DNA from: Terriglobia bacterium
Lineage (GTDB): Bacteria > Acidobacteriota > Terriglobia > Terriglobales > Acidobacteriaceae
Assembly (NCBI GenBank): GCA_020073525.1
Contig: JAIQFA010000057.1
Location: forward strand, 1 to 34,687
Length of the DNA: 34,687 nt
Direction of reading: 5' to 3'
A program made the translations under genes and the position numbers. Within the stretch, counting starts at the first letter, position 1. Every line of letters begins with the position of its first letter. The notes beneath the pieces were generated by a model. It ran no database searches. It saw only the letters and a program-made list of their open reading frames with translations, and had not been told where the DNA came from. Below, piece by piece: positions 7,429-14,782 of this stretch.

Positions 7429-7898
7429 AAAGTTCTCAGTTCTCGGTTCTCAGTTCTCAGAAAAACCGGAGCCGGACATTTTTCCGCTGGATGAAGTTCA
7501 ACGCCGTTGGGGGAGTCGGCATCGGCGTGCAACTGGCAGCGCTGGCCATTTTTCGTTCCTGGCTGAAATTGGATTATTTGCTGGCTACGGGACTGGCAGT
7601 CGAGATCGCGGTGATTCATAACTTCTTGTGGCATGAACGGTTCACGTGGGTGGACCGGCCCGCGCGGCGTTGGAGACATTCGGCGCTCCGGCTGGCCAAG
7701 TTCAACGCCAGCAATGGGGCGGTTTCCATTGTGGGGAACCTGGCGTTGATGCGGCTGCTGGTGGGCCAATTCAAGTTCAACTACGTCGCAGCCAATCTTC
7801 TTGCGATCGTCGTTTGTTCGCTGGTGAATTTTGTGCTCGGCGACCGGTTTGTGTTTGAGACAGAGGAGAAGCCGGACGCCGTTGCCCTCGGTGGCTAA
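7425..7898 (+). CDS. GtrA-like membrane protein
   Basis: This 157-residue protein is of the GtrA/DPMS-associated family, small four-helix membrane proteins thought to flip or bind polyprenyl-phosphate-linked sugars for cell-surface polysaccharide. The family features are visible: a basic start before the first helix (RWMKFNAVGGVGIGVQ), the NFLWHERFTW motif after helix 2 and the NFVLGDRFVF motif in the last helix. The ATG overlaps the previous stop codon (ATGA), so the two genes are probably translated together. Residues 3-12 are encoded by a 30-bp interspersed repeat (7431-7460), so this N-terminus is repeat-derived. The alternative ATG at 7491 gives a family-like start but has little ribosome binding site. 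Confidence 0.85.
   Translation: MKSSQFSVLSSQKNRSRTFFRWMKFNAVGGVGIGVQLAALAIFRSWLKLDYLLATGLAVEIAVIHNFLWHERFTWVDRPARRWRHSALRLAKFNASNGAVSIVGNLALMRLLVGQFKFNYVAANLLAIVVCSLVNFVLGDRFVFETEEKPDAVALGG
7431..7460. repeat. GAGAACT-type repeat unit at the start of the GtrA gene
   Basis: This single 30-bp unit matches the arms of the inverted pair at 1639-1726 almost base for base. It begins three bases after the ATG codon and is translated in frame as a Ser/Gln/Val-rich decapeptide. Confidence 0.88.
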
Positions 7899-7939
7899 AC
7901 AGTTTGCTGAAGAACAATTCTGCGCGCGGCAGTCGAGCC

Positions 7940-8011
7940 CCAGCGGCTAAAGCCGGTATGAAAGTAATTGCCGTATCGCAGCGCTGAAGCGCTGCGCCAC
8001 CCAAAATCAAA
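7940..8011. repeat. Interspersed hairpin repeat (GCGCTGAAGCGC type)
   Basis: It holds a GCGGCTAAAGCCG hairpin and, some 30 bp on, the palindrome CGCAGCGCTGAAGCGCTGCG followed by CCACCC. The same two-hairpin layout recurs at 29441-29511. The 277-bp gap in which it lies (7899-8175) holds no gene. Confidence 0.8.
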
Positions 8012-8107
8012 GCTCTGTGAGTTTTTCAGCAACTGTAAAGTTGTGCCCTTCCCAAAACCTGCGTGACTCTGAGTTTGACCGCAGCCTGGGCGAACTGCGC
8101 CCGGCAT

Positions 8108-8150
8108 GGACGGGTCCAGAGCGAAGTCGAAGGAATGCGTCCGTCCCTAC
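8108..8150. repeat. REP-like element, degenerate GGACGGG type
   Basis: GGACGG (8108-8113) pairs with CCGTCC (8141-8146), followed by CTAC. It is a diverged relative of the elements at 6506 and 8779. It ends about 26 bp before the isochorismatase-like gene. Confidence 0.6.
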
Positions 8151-8175
8151 GTGGCCCGATTTGCTAAATTGAAGT

Positions 8176-8742
8176 ATGCCTGCTGCCAAGACCGCACTTG
8201 TCGTCATCGATGTTCAGAGGGGTATCCTGGATTTGCCCAGCCTCTCCCGTAAGAAAGAAATCGACCAGGCTCTTGACGAAACGGTTGTGCGCATTGCCGG
8301 ACTTATCCAGCGAGCGCGGACGGCTTCCGTGCCGGTGATCTACATCCAGCACGATGGAGGTCCTGGGCACCGGCTGGAGCCCGGAACTTCCGGGTGGCCG
8401 CTTCGGCTTGAAATTACACCGCAGCCGGGCGAGCGGGTCATCCACAAGCTGGCTTGCGACGCGTTTTTTGAGACGACGCTTGGCGCGGAGTTGGCCGCCG
8501 CCGGCATCAAGCAACTGGTGATCTGCGGATGCATGACCCAGTACTGCATCGATACGACCGTGCGCCGCGCGGTCAGCCTCGGTTATGACGTCATTCTGGC
8601 TGCCGACGGTCACACGACCGCGGACACTCGCACACTCCGGTTCGAGCAGATCATTGCGCACCACAACGCGCTCCTGGATGGGTTCGATGCCGGGGAGCAC
8701 GAAGTTCGCGTCTGCCCGGTTTCTGAGATTCGCCTGAGTTAG
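8176..8742 (+). CDS. Isochorismatase-family cysteine hydrolase
   Basis: This 188-residue protein is of the usual length for the isochorismatase-like hydrolase fold. The catalytic triad is visible: D12 in ALVVIDVQ, K91 in VIHKLACDAF and C124 in GCMTQYCIDTTVR. A nucleophilic cysteine is typical of nicotinamidase, N-carbamoylsarcosine amidase and related amidohydrolases, whereas true isochorismatases often lack it. The substrate cannot be fixed from sequence alone. The ATG at 8176 has only a weak GAAG upstream. No neighbour belongs to an obvious nicotinate or siderophore pathway. REP-like elements lie on both sides, so the gene is probably a single transcription unit. Confidence 0.9.
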   Translation: MPAAKTALVVIDVQRGILDLPSLSRKKEIDQALDETVVRIAGLIQRARTASVPVIYIQHDGGPGHRLEPGTSGWPLRLEITPQPGERVIHKLACDAFFETTLGAELAAAGIKQLVICGCMTQYCIDTTVRRAVSLGYDVILAADGHTTADTRTLRFEQIIAHHNALLDGFDAGEHEVRVCPVSEIRLS

Positions 8743-8778
8743 GGGAATATCTAAAGTTGGCGTGGCCCACAGGCAGCT

Positions 8779-8822
8779 GCCGAGCTTTGCTCGGCTTGGA
8801 CAGCCGAGGCGGCTGTCCCTAC
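8779..8822. repeat. REP element of the GCCGAGC/GGACAGCC type
   Basis: Two hairpins, GCCGAG/CTCGGC and GGACAGCC/GGCTGTCC, end in CTAC. It has the same layout as 6506-6549, with compensatory changes that keep the second stem paired. On the minus strand this is GTAG followed by a hairpin. Confidence 0.8.
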
Positions 8823-8838
8823 GTAACCTTTTTGGGGG

Positions 8839-8867
8839 TTACGCCGCGAGCAAACACGGGATATAAT
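8839..8867 (+). promoter_or_regulatory. Candidate promoter for the gene at 9144
   Basis: A perfect TATAAT (8862-8867) has TTACGC (8839-8844) 17 bp upstream as a weak -35 box. It implies a leader of about 270 nt before the aminotransferase gene. Confidence 0.45.
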
Positions 8868-9098
8868 GTTTGCAGCTGCTATGCGCTCGAACGGTCACAT
8901 CTCGTTGGAAATTTGCTGGATCGAGGGACGCGCCTGTCCCCGCCGGTATCTGTCCGTTCTGCCTTCGCATGTGCGCGCCAATCTCTTCGGCAGCGACTAA
9001 TTATCCTTCCTTCATTGCTCCGCTAATCGCTCATAGCTTTTAGCTCCAGCCCAAGCAGCCTATCTCCGTGGACGCTGCTCGATCTCCGGCCTAACACA

Positions 9099-9127
9099 CT
9101 GAGAACTGAGAACCGGGAACTGAGAAC
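9099..9127. repeat. GAGAACT-type repeat unit upstream of the aminotransferase
   Basis: This single unit of 29 bp is in the orientation opposite to the copy at 7431-7460. It ends a few bases before the AGGAGG ribosome binding site of the gene at 9144, so it lies in the 5' leader. Confidence 0.88.
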
Positions 9128-9143
9128 GAATCAGGAGGACTCC

Positions 9144-10502
9144 ATGACTACCAAGACTTTAATTGCCGGCCCCAAGCTCAAGACCACGATTCCGGGCCCG
9201 AATGCCAAGCGCATTCTCGCGGGCGACGACCAATATATTTCTCCTTCCTACACGCGCTCTTATCCGATGGTGGCCAAGCGCGGGCGCGGTATTGTCGTGG
9301 AAGACGTCGATGGCAATGAGTTCTTCGACTTCTCTGCAGGCATTGCTGTGACTTCGACCGGCCATTGCCATCCGGAAGTTGTCGCCGCCATTCAGAAGCA
9401 GGCGGGCGAACTGATCCACATGTCGGGCACCGACTTTTATTACGAGGGCATGGTGACGCTTGCTGAGCGGCTCTCGAAGATCGCGCCCATGCCGGGGCCG
9501 CACAAGATTTATTACGGCAACTCCGGCGCCGAAGCCATCGAGTGCGCTTTGAAACTGGCGCGCTATCACACCAAGCGCCAGCAGATCATCGCTTTCCTGG
9601 GCGCTTTCCACGGACGGACCATGGGCGCGCTTTCGCTGACCGCCTCGAAGCCGCAACAGAAGCGCCGCTTCGCGCCTTTGGTGCCGGGCGTTACGCACAT
9701 CCGCTATCCCGATGTGTATCGCGGTTGTGCGGGCGGCCCGCAAGATGCCGAGAAATTTGCGCTCGGCTGCGCACGCTACATCGAAGACAAACTCTTTAAG
9801 ACCGTGCTCGCTCCCGAAGAAGTCGCGGCCATTTTTGTCGAGCCGATCCAGGGTGAAGGCGGATACGTGGTCGCTCCGACCATCTTCATGCAGGAACTGC
9901 GCCGCATCTGCGACAAGCACGGCATCCTGTTGGTGGTGGACGAAGTCCAGAGCGGCGTCGGCCGCACCGGCAAGTGGTTTGCGGTGGAACACACGGGCGT
10001 GCATCCTGACATTGTTTGCATGGCGAAGGGCATCGCTTCGGGGATGCCGCTCGGAGTCACCATGAGCAAGGCTGATGTCATGGACTGGATTCCTGGTTCG
10101 CACGCGTCGACTTTCGGGGGCAATCCCGTCTGCATCGCAGCTGCGCTGGCCACGCTTGATGTGATCGAGAAGGAAGGTCTGCTGAGAAATTCGCAGGAGG
10201 TCGGCGACTACATGCGGAAGCGCATGGAGGATTGGCCGAAGAAGCACAAGATCGTCGGCGACGTCCGCGGACGCGGGCTGATGATCGGCGTCGAGATCGT
10301 GAAAGACCAGAAGACTCGCGAGTATGGCGCGAGCGAACGCGATCGCATCGTGGAGGCGGCGTTCGAGCGCGGCATTCTGTTTCTCGGTTGCGGTCCGAGC
10401 ACGATTCGCATTGCGCCGCCGCTCATTGTCACCAAAGACGAAGCCGACGTGGCCATCGACGCGCTGGAAGAAGCGATCGCAGTCGTCGAAAAGAACGTGT
10501 AA
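9144..10502 (+). CDS. Class III aminotransferase, GABA/acetylornithine type
   Basis: This 452-residue PLP enzyme has the PLP lysine at K295 in CMAKGIASGMPLGVTMSK, the cofactor aspartate in LLVVDEVQSGVGRTGKW and the ASTFGGNPV motif from the partner-subunit loop. It resembles the GabT/ArgD-like group common in archaea and Acidobacteria. Members include GABA aminotransferase, ornithine aminotransferase and, in some archaea, amino-acid racemases, so the reaction is not settled. The start is clear: AGGAGG stands 5 bp before the ATG. It is distinct from the Cys-rich enzyme at 5127, having only two cysteines in the equivalent region. The MOSC gene follows 16 bp downstream and is probably cotranscribed. 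Confidence 0.9.
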   Translation: MTTKTLIAGPKLKTTIPGPNAKRILAGDDQYISPSYTRSYPMVAKRGRGIVVEDVDGNEFFDFSAGIAVTSTGHCHPEVVAAIQKQAGELIHMSGTDFYYEGMVTLAERLSKIAPMPGPHKIYYGNSGAEAIECALKLARYHTKRQQIIAFLGAFHGRTMGALSLTASKPQQKRRFAPLVPGVTHIRYPDVYRGCAGGPQDAEKFALGCARYIEDKLFKTVLAPEEVAAIFVEPIQGEGGYVVAPTIFMQELRRICDKHGILLVVDEVQSGVGRTGKWFAVEHTGVHPDIVCMAKGIASGMPLGVTMSKADVMDWIPGSHASTFGGNPVCIAAALATLDVIEKEGLLRNSQEVGDYMRKRMEDWPKKHKIVGDVRGRGLMIGVEIVKDQKTREYGASERDRIVEAAFERGILFLGCGPSTIRIAPPLIVTKDEADVAIDALEEAIAVVEKNV

Positions 10503-10518
10503 GCGCTGGAGGTTTGTG

Positions 10519-10983
10519 ATGTCGAACGGAACGGTGGAATCGATTCACATTGCCTCGGCCGCCCAAGGGGCGATGCAGGCTCTTGGTCAGGTGATGGCGA
10601 TTCCGGGCGCGGGGCTTGAGGGGGACCGGTACGAGCTGAAAGTGGGCACGTTCTACAAGCCCGAGCCGGATTTCGAACTCACGTTGATCGAGGCGGAGGC
10701 GATTGAGGCGCTGCGGCGGGACTATCAGGTCGAACTTGCTGCCGGCGATGCACGCCGCAACATCGTGACGCGAAACGTGCCGCTGAATCACCTGGTGGGC
10801 AGGGAGTTTGCCATTGGGAATGTGCGGATTCGCGGCATTCGGCTGTGCGAGCCTTGCGATCACCTGCAGAAGGTGACAGGGAAGGCGCTGATCAAAGGAC
10901 TGCTGCATCGCGGAGGATTGCGGGCGCAGATTTTGACGCGGGGTGCGATTCGGGTTGGGGACAAGATTAGCTTCACCTCGTAG
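10519..10983 (+). CDS. MOSC-domain protein
   Basis: This 154-residue protein consists of one MOSC domain, the beta-barrel found at the C-terminus of molybdenum-cofactor sulfurase and in mARC and YiiM/YcbX-type proteins. Visible features are the GLEGDRY motif (about residues 33-39), the LTLIEAEAIEAL segment, RRNIVTRNVPLNHLVG and the conserved cysteine in IRLCEPCDHL, which in relatives binds the cofactor. It may carry sulfur or reduce N-hydroxylated compounds with a molybdenum cofactor; no partner domain is present. The ATG at 10519 has GGAGG 6 bp upstream. The gene lies 16 bp after the aminotransferase gene. Its TAG stop codon is part of the GTAG head of a REP element that follows. Confidence 0.9.
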   Translation: MSNGTVESIHIASAAQGAMQALGQVMAIPGAGLEGDRYELKVGTFYKPEPDFELTLIEAEAIEALRRDYQVELAAGDARRNIVTRNVPLNHLVGREFAIGNVRIRGIRLCEPCDHLQKVTGKALIKGLLHRGGLRAQILTRGAIRVGDKISFTS

Positions 10984-11151
10984 AGACGCGGCTTGCCGCG
11001 TCTCGGGTAGCACCCGGGTTTCGTATCAGGGTATCGCTTTAGCGATACCGTGGGTCGTTTGAAATCACACGCCCCTTTAGGGGCTGGCCTGCAAGCAACA
11101 ACTGCCGCGCGAAGTTTCTCGGCAATCCAAGACGGGGCAAGCCCCGTCTCT
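10980..11151. repeat. Composite repeat: REP hairpins around a GTATCAGGG element
   Basis: GTAG plus a GACGCGGCTTGCCGCGTC hairpin starts at 10980. Inside lies the left part of another family: GTATCAGGGTAT (11023-11034), a TATCGCTTTAGCGATA hairpin and GCCCCTTTAGGGGC (11071-11084). The block ends with the second REP hairpin, GACGGGGCAAGCCCCGTC (11131-11148). This looks like one element inserted within another. Confidence 0.75.
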
Positions 11152-11179
11152 CCACAAGATTCCATGATCTGGAGAAAGG

Positions 11180-11707
11180 ATGGAACGTATGGGCGACGCT
11201 ACACTGCGCGAACTCGTGTACGGCAAGGGCGCCCATGTTGATCCCGTCGCTTGCGTCGAAGACATTTCGGCGGAACTCGCTGCCCGGACCGTGGCGGGTT
11301 ATCCGCACTCCATTTGGCAGATCGTGGAGCACATGAATTACTGGATGGAGTACGAACTCGCCAAGATCGCGGGAGAGAATCCGTATTATCCCGATAGAGC
11401 AATCGAAAGCTGGCCGGCGCATCCGAATCCAGCCACGGATGGTCGTGCGGCGGATGAGGCGTGGAAGGCCACGACTCGCCGTTTCACCGATTTGCTGGGG
11501 CGGCTTGCCCGGCTCGCAGAGTCCGATTCGGTGATGCTGGAACGAAAAATTCAGAACGTCGGTTCGCCACAGTCTTCGCGTGAGTCGACGGTGCATTCTA
11601 TGCTGTATCAAATTACCGCGCATAACAGTTATCACGCCGGCCAGATTGCGTTGCTCCGCCGCCAGGCTGGCGCCTGGCCTCCTGAACGCGGCGGCGATAC
11701 CTGGTGA
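11180..11707 (+). CDS. DinB-family protein
   Basis: This 175-residue protein has the four-helix DinB/YfiT fold. The metal-ligand candidates are the His in QIVEHMNYW and the pair in ITAHNSYHAGQI near the C-terminus, which is the usual pattern. Many Acidobacteria carry several such genes; the reaction is unknown. It is not a close copy of the DinB protein at 1736-2278. The ATG at 11180 follows GGAGAAAGG at short distance; the ATG at 11189 is an equally good alternative start. The gene stands alone between repeat-rich spacers. Confidence 0.8.
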   Translation: MERMGDATLRELVYGKGAHVDPVACVEDISAELAARTVAGYPHSIWQIVEHMNYWMEYELAKIAGENPYYPDRAIESWPAHPNPATDGRAADEAWKATTRRFTDLLGRLARLAESDSVMLERKIQNVGSPQSSRESTVHSMLYQITAHNSYHAGQIALLRRQAGAWPPERGGDTW

Positions 11708-11812
11708 GCTGTCAGTAAGTTAAGCCGACACCTGGTAACCGCCGATCCCGCCGCAGCCACTCTGCATCAGCAGAAACCATCAACGAAATTCTCACTGGAA
11801 GGAGGCCTCCCG

Positions 11813-12742
11813 ATGCCGCGCTTTACCTCTCGCACTCTTGTCGCCCTGGCGTTCACTTTGGTTGTATGGGCCTCTGCCTTTGCCGGCATTCGCGCTGGCC
11901 TGCGCGCGTATTCGCCGGCGAATCTGGCCATCTTGCGCTTTCTGGTCGCATCGTCGGTGCTTGCCGTCTATGCTGCGGTCGCTCACTTTCGACCGCCGAA
12001 GATGAGCGACATTCCCGGGCTGATCCTGACCGGCGCCATCGGGATCACCTTTTACAACCTGGCACTCAATTACGGAGAGACTCGAGTCACTGCGGGTGCA
12101 GCCAGTCTTCTGATTGCTTCCGTCCCGATCTGGACCGCGCTGGCGGCTCGATTCTGGCTGCACGAGAAGCTGACTGCCATCGGATGGTGTGGAGTGTTCG
12201 TGAGCTTTGCGGGCATCGCGCTGATTACCAGCGGAGAAGGCGAAGGGATCCGCCTCTCACCGCAAGCGCTGATCATTCTCGCGGCCGCAATTACGTCCGC
12301 GCTCTACATGATTCTGCAGAAGCACTATCTGGGCCGATATAGCGCGCTGGAATTTACGGCTTACTCGATCTGGTTTGGGACGGCGCTGATGCTGCCCTTT
12401 GGCAACGGTTTGCTGCACACTTTGCGTTCGGCTCCCGTCTCGGCAACGCTGGCGGTCGTCTATCTGGGGATTTTTCCGGGTGCGCTTGCCTACGTGGGCT
12501 GGGCCTACGTGCTTTCGCACGGAGCTGCCGGACGCACGTCTACGCTGCTCTATGTGATTCCGGTCTTGGCCATTGGCATCGGTTGGCTGTGGCTGGGAGA
12601 AGTGCCTCGACTCCTGACGTTTGCTGGGGGCGCGGTTGCCTTGGCGGGAGTGGTTATGGTCAATCTGCGGGGAAGGACGGAGATCGTCCCGGTGGCGGCT
12701 TCCAAATCAGTCGGGCCGGATAGATCTCGAGCTTCTGCGTGA
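11813..12742 (+). CDS. EamA/DMT-family transporter
   Basis: This 309-residue inner-membrane protein has about ten hydrophobic helices in two homologous halves of five (EamA domains, about residues 8-140 and 150-285). The first half contains WASAFAGIRAGLRAYSPANL, a typical EamA opening. Family members export amino acids, nucleotides or other metabolites; the substrate is unknown. The ribosome binding site GGAGG lies inside the palindrome GGAGGCCTCC, 7 bp before the ATG at 11813. The gene converges on the MFS gene at 12870, with hairpin repeats between. Confidence 0.88.
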   Translation: MPRFTSRTLVALAFTLVVWASAFAGIRAGLRAYSPANLAILRFLVASSVLAVYAAVAHFRPPKMSDIPGLILTGAIGITFYNLALNYGETRVTAGAASLLIASVPIWTALAARFWLHEKLTAIGWCGVFVSFAGIALITSGEGEGIRLSPQALIILAAAITSALYMILQKHYLGRYSALEFTAYSIWFGTALMLPFGNGLLHTLRSAPVSATLAVVYLGIFPGALAYVGWAYVLSHGAAGRTSTLLYVIPVLAIGIGWLWLGEVPRLLTFAGGAVALAGVVMVNLRGRTEIVPVAASKSVGPDRSRASA

Positions 12743-12757
12743 GCGTCGGCGGCCGCA

Positions 12758-12818
12758 GCGCCTGAAGGCGCATTCACAGAGCAGCATCTACGGCACGCCT
12801 GAAGGCGTGCCCTGATAC
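12758..12818. repeat. GTATCAGGG-family repeat, right part
   Basis: Hairpins GCGCCTGAAGGCGC (12758-12771) and GGCACGCCTGAAGGCGTGCC (12792-12811) are followed by CCCTGATAC (12810-12818). This is the same terminal sequence as the right end of the full element at 34169-34346. Confidence 0.75.
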
Positions 12819-12844
12819 GAAACGTGCGTTCAGTGTTCGGCTGC

Positions 12845-12871
12845 GAGTTCCGGAGTTGAGTGCCGGAACTC
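12845..12871. terminator. Hairpin between convergent genes, possible terminator
   Basis: A 9-bp perfect stem (GAGTTCCGG and CCGGAACTC) with a 9-nt loop overlaps the stop codon of the MFS gene at 12870. No T-tract follows in either direction, so it may be only a structural repeat. Confidence 0.35.
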
Positions 12872-14021
12872 AGCTAGGTTCCGCTCGACCAAGAGCGGAG
12901 TTCTTGCCGCGGGTCTCCGTCAGGCACAGCGCTACTACGAACAGCACCGCCATTCCTCCGGCGGACATCAGCAGAGGCATGCGAAGTCCGAATTTCTCGG
13001 CCATGGCGCCGCCGAGAGTTGGGGCAAATGTTGCTCCCATGATTTCCCCAACCAGAGTTGCGAGGCCGATTGCGGTGGCGGAGAACTGCGGGGGCACGGT
13101 TTCCGCCGGTACCAGCACAATGATCAGGGCCGCGATGGCCTGTCCGGCATTGCACAGGAACAGAATCGCCGCCAGCAACCAGGGGAAGCGATACAGTCCG
13201 CTCACTTGCAGGGATAACGGCACCAGCGCTGACAACGCCGCCAGGACTAACAGCACTGGTTTTCGTCCGAGGCGGTCCGAGATGGCAGGAAACACGAAGC
13301 CGAGAAAGAAACCTCCTAGCCCGCTGGCCCCCAGCAAAAAGCCGGCGGTCGTCGGCGCTTCGTGCATGACCTCCGTGATGTAGAGCGGGGCAAAAACATT
13401 CAGCAGAAACAACCAGCACATGAACCCCGCCGCTCCGATGCAGCTCAGCCACATGTTCCGAAATCGCAGAATCAAGATGTATTCCGAGAGACGCTTAACG
13501 CCGTGATGGCCTCCGCCCACCTCCCCTGTCTCTGGCTCCCGCACAAATTTCCAAAGAAGAGCGCCCATCACTAAGCCGGGAATACCCGCCACGAAAAAGG
13601 CCCAGCGCCATCCGAAGCGGGCTGCCACCTGGGTGGTGAGGACGGGCGCTGCGGCCAGTCCAACCAGAGCGGCCGCGCTCACTACAATTCCAACATTTCG
13701 TCCGCGTCGAGACGGTGGGGATGTCTCCTCGATAATCGCCGTGATGATCGCCCAGCATGGGCCTTCCGCCACGCCCAACAACGCGCGCACCAGCAGAAGT
13801 TCGCCAAAGTTGTGCACCATCCCCGAGATCCACGACAACCCGGAGAACAGGAAGATAGCCGGCACCAGCACCGGCCGCCGGCCGAAGCGGTCCGAGAGCG
13901 CGCCGAAGAAGAAAGCGGAAACGGCCCAGGCAATCGCGACGACCGAGGCGAGAATCCCAATCTGTTCGCTGCTGAGGTGAAACTCCGGCGCGAAGAATGG
14001 CGCCAGATACATCTGGGACAT
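12870..14021 (-). CDS. MFS transporter, true start unclear
   Basis: This major-facilitator transporter has 383 residues from the first ATG. The signature after the second helix is present as GALSDRFGRRPVL, and its partner DRLGRKPVL occurs in the second half. The substrate is unknown; the resemblance is to the sialate/hexuronate-type 12-helix carriers. From the ATG at 14021 the first membrane helix would be lost. The same frame stays open for 51 codons upstream (to 14174) and encodes a good first helix (LVLILFLTWGTVFLDR). No ATG, GTG or TTG occurs in that stretch. The start may be an unusual codon (ATC at 14108 or 14105, just after AGGGGGA), or the gene may have a small lesion. The gene is divergent from yraN. 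Confidence 0.85.
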   Translation of the reverse strand: MSQMYLAPFFAPEFHLSSEQIGILASVVAIAWAVSAFFFGALSDRFGRRPVLVPAIFLFSGLSWISGMVHNFGELLLVRALLGVAEGPCWAIITAIIEETSPPSRRGRNVGIVVSAAALVGLAAAPVLTTQVAARFGWRWAFFVAGIPGLVMGALLWKFVREPETGEVGGGHHGVKRLSEYILILRFRNMWLSCIGAAGFMCWLFLLNVFAPLYITEVMHEAPTTAGFLLGASGLGGFFLGFVFPAISDRLGRKPVLLVLAALSALVPLSLQVSGLYRFPWLLAAILFLCNAGQAIAALIIVLVPAETVPPQFSATAIGLATLVGEIMGATFAPTLGGAMAEKFGLRMPLLMSAGGMAVLFVVALCLTETRGKNSALGRAEPS

Positions 14022-14292
14022 GCGATCGAGAAAGACAGTGCCCCAGGTTAGAAACAGGATGAGGACCAGAGTTCTTTCGTAGCGCGTTGCGTCGTTGGAG
14101 ACGATGATTCCCCCTGTTGAGTCTTCGATGGGCTCCGGATCACGACTGCCGGGGCAGGTTGCAGATGCGCCAATTTACGGGACTTTACGCCTGCGGTCAA
14201 CCGCGCGACCGAATCAAATCGACCGAAGGGCCGGTGATAACGATCACATCTCCCCGGGTGGGCGCGACTCTAAAGTGAAAATGGAGTTTCCT

Positions 14293-14769
14293 ATGTTCGC
14301 CGGACGTCTGACGCAAGCCACGCTCCGCGCACTGGACTGGCTGGCGGCGAAAACGCTTTCGCCAGACGATGCGCCAGCGCACCAGCGTACAGGCCGACGC
14401 GGCGAGGAAGACGCCTATTTTTATCTTCGCCGGCGGGGCTATACGATCATCGCCCGCAACTACCGCTCCCCTCTCCATCGCGGTGAACTGGATCTGGTCG
14501 GCTGGGATCAGGATGTGCTGTGTTTTATCGAGGTGAAAACCCGAACGGCACACGATTTCAAACCTGCCGAAGCCGCCGTAGATCGCGACAAACAAAGGGA
14601 GTTATCTCTGGTTGCCCGCGACTTCCTGCGCCTGATGCCCCCTTCGTGCCAGTGGCGCTTCGACGTGCTCGCCGTATACTATGAGCGCGGACAGCGGCGC
14701 CCCTCATTCGAGCTGTTTCAAAATGCGTTTTCCGCATCGTACAATCACGGGTTTGCGAACTCCTATTGA
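14293..14769 (+). CDS. YraN/UPF0102-family endonuclease-like protein
   Basis: This 158-residue protein contains the UPF0102 domain, a small restriction-endonuclease-like fold. The core is visible as RRGEEDAYFYLRRRGYTIIARNY, then GELDLVG and FIEVKTRT, giving the E...D...ExK catalytic pattern. The function is not settled; the family has been linked to DNA processing or repair. An N-terminal extension of about 35 residues precedes the core. The ATG at 14293 is preferred because TGGAG stands just upstream; the ATG at 14281 is possible. Only 13 bp separate it from galT, so the two are probably one transcript. Confidence 0.85.
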   Translation: MFAGRLTQATLRALDWLAAKTLSPDDAPAHQRTGRRGEEDAYFYLRRRGYTIIARNYRSPLHRGELDLVGWDQDVLCFIEVKTRTAHDFKPAEAAVDRDKQRELSLVARDFLRLMPPSCQWRFDVLAVYYERGQRRPSFELFQNAFSASYNHGFANSY

Positions 14770-14782
14770 AAGGATTTAGTAA

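Larger units (their letters stand above)
8743..9143. other. 401-bp intergenic region: REP element, promoter, repeat unit
   Basis: No gene is supported here. The region holds a REP element (8779-8822), a candidate promoter (8839-8867), a stretch with no recognised feature (about 8870-9095) and a GAGAACT-type repeat unit (9099-9127) just before the ribosome binding site of the next gene. Confidence 0.7.

Noticed and set aside
8757..9026. An 89-codon + strand frame in the intergenic region
   Set aside because: It begins in a REP element and shows no homology-like features, ribosome binding site or coding pattern.
9159..10247. A 362-codon minus-strand frame within the second aminotransferase
   Set aside because: Antisense shadow. 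The + strand gene has all PLP motifs and a good ribosome binding site.
11801..11810. The palindrome GGAGGCCTCC at the eamA ribosome binding site as a regulatory hairpin
   Set aside because: A loopless 10-bp palindrome cannot fold as a stable intramolecular hairpin. It is more likely chance overlap with the ribosome binding site.
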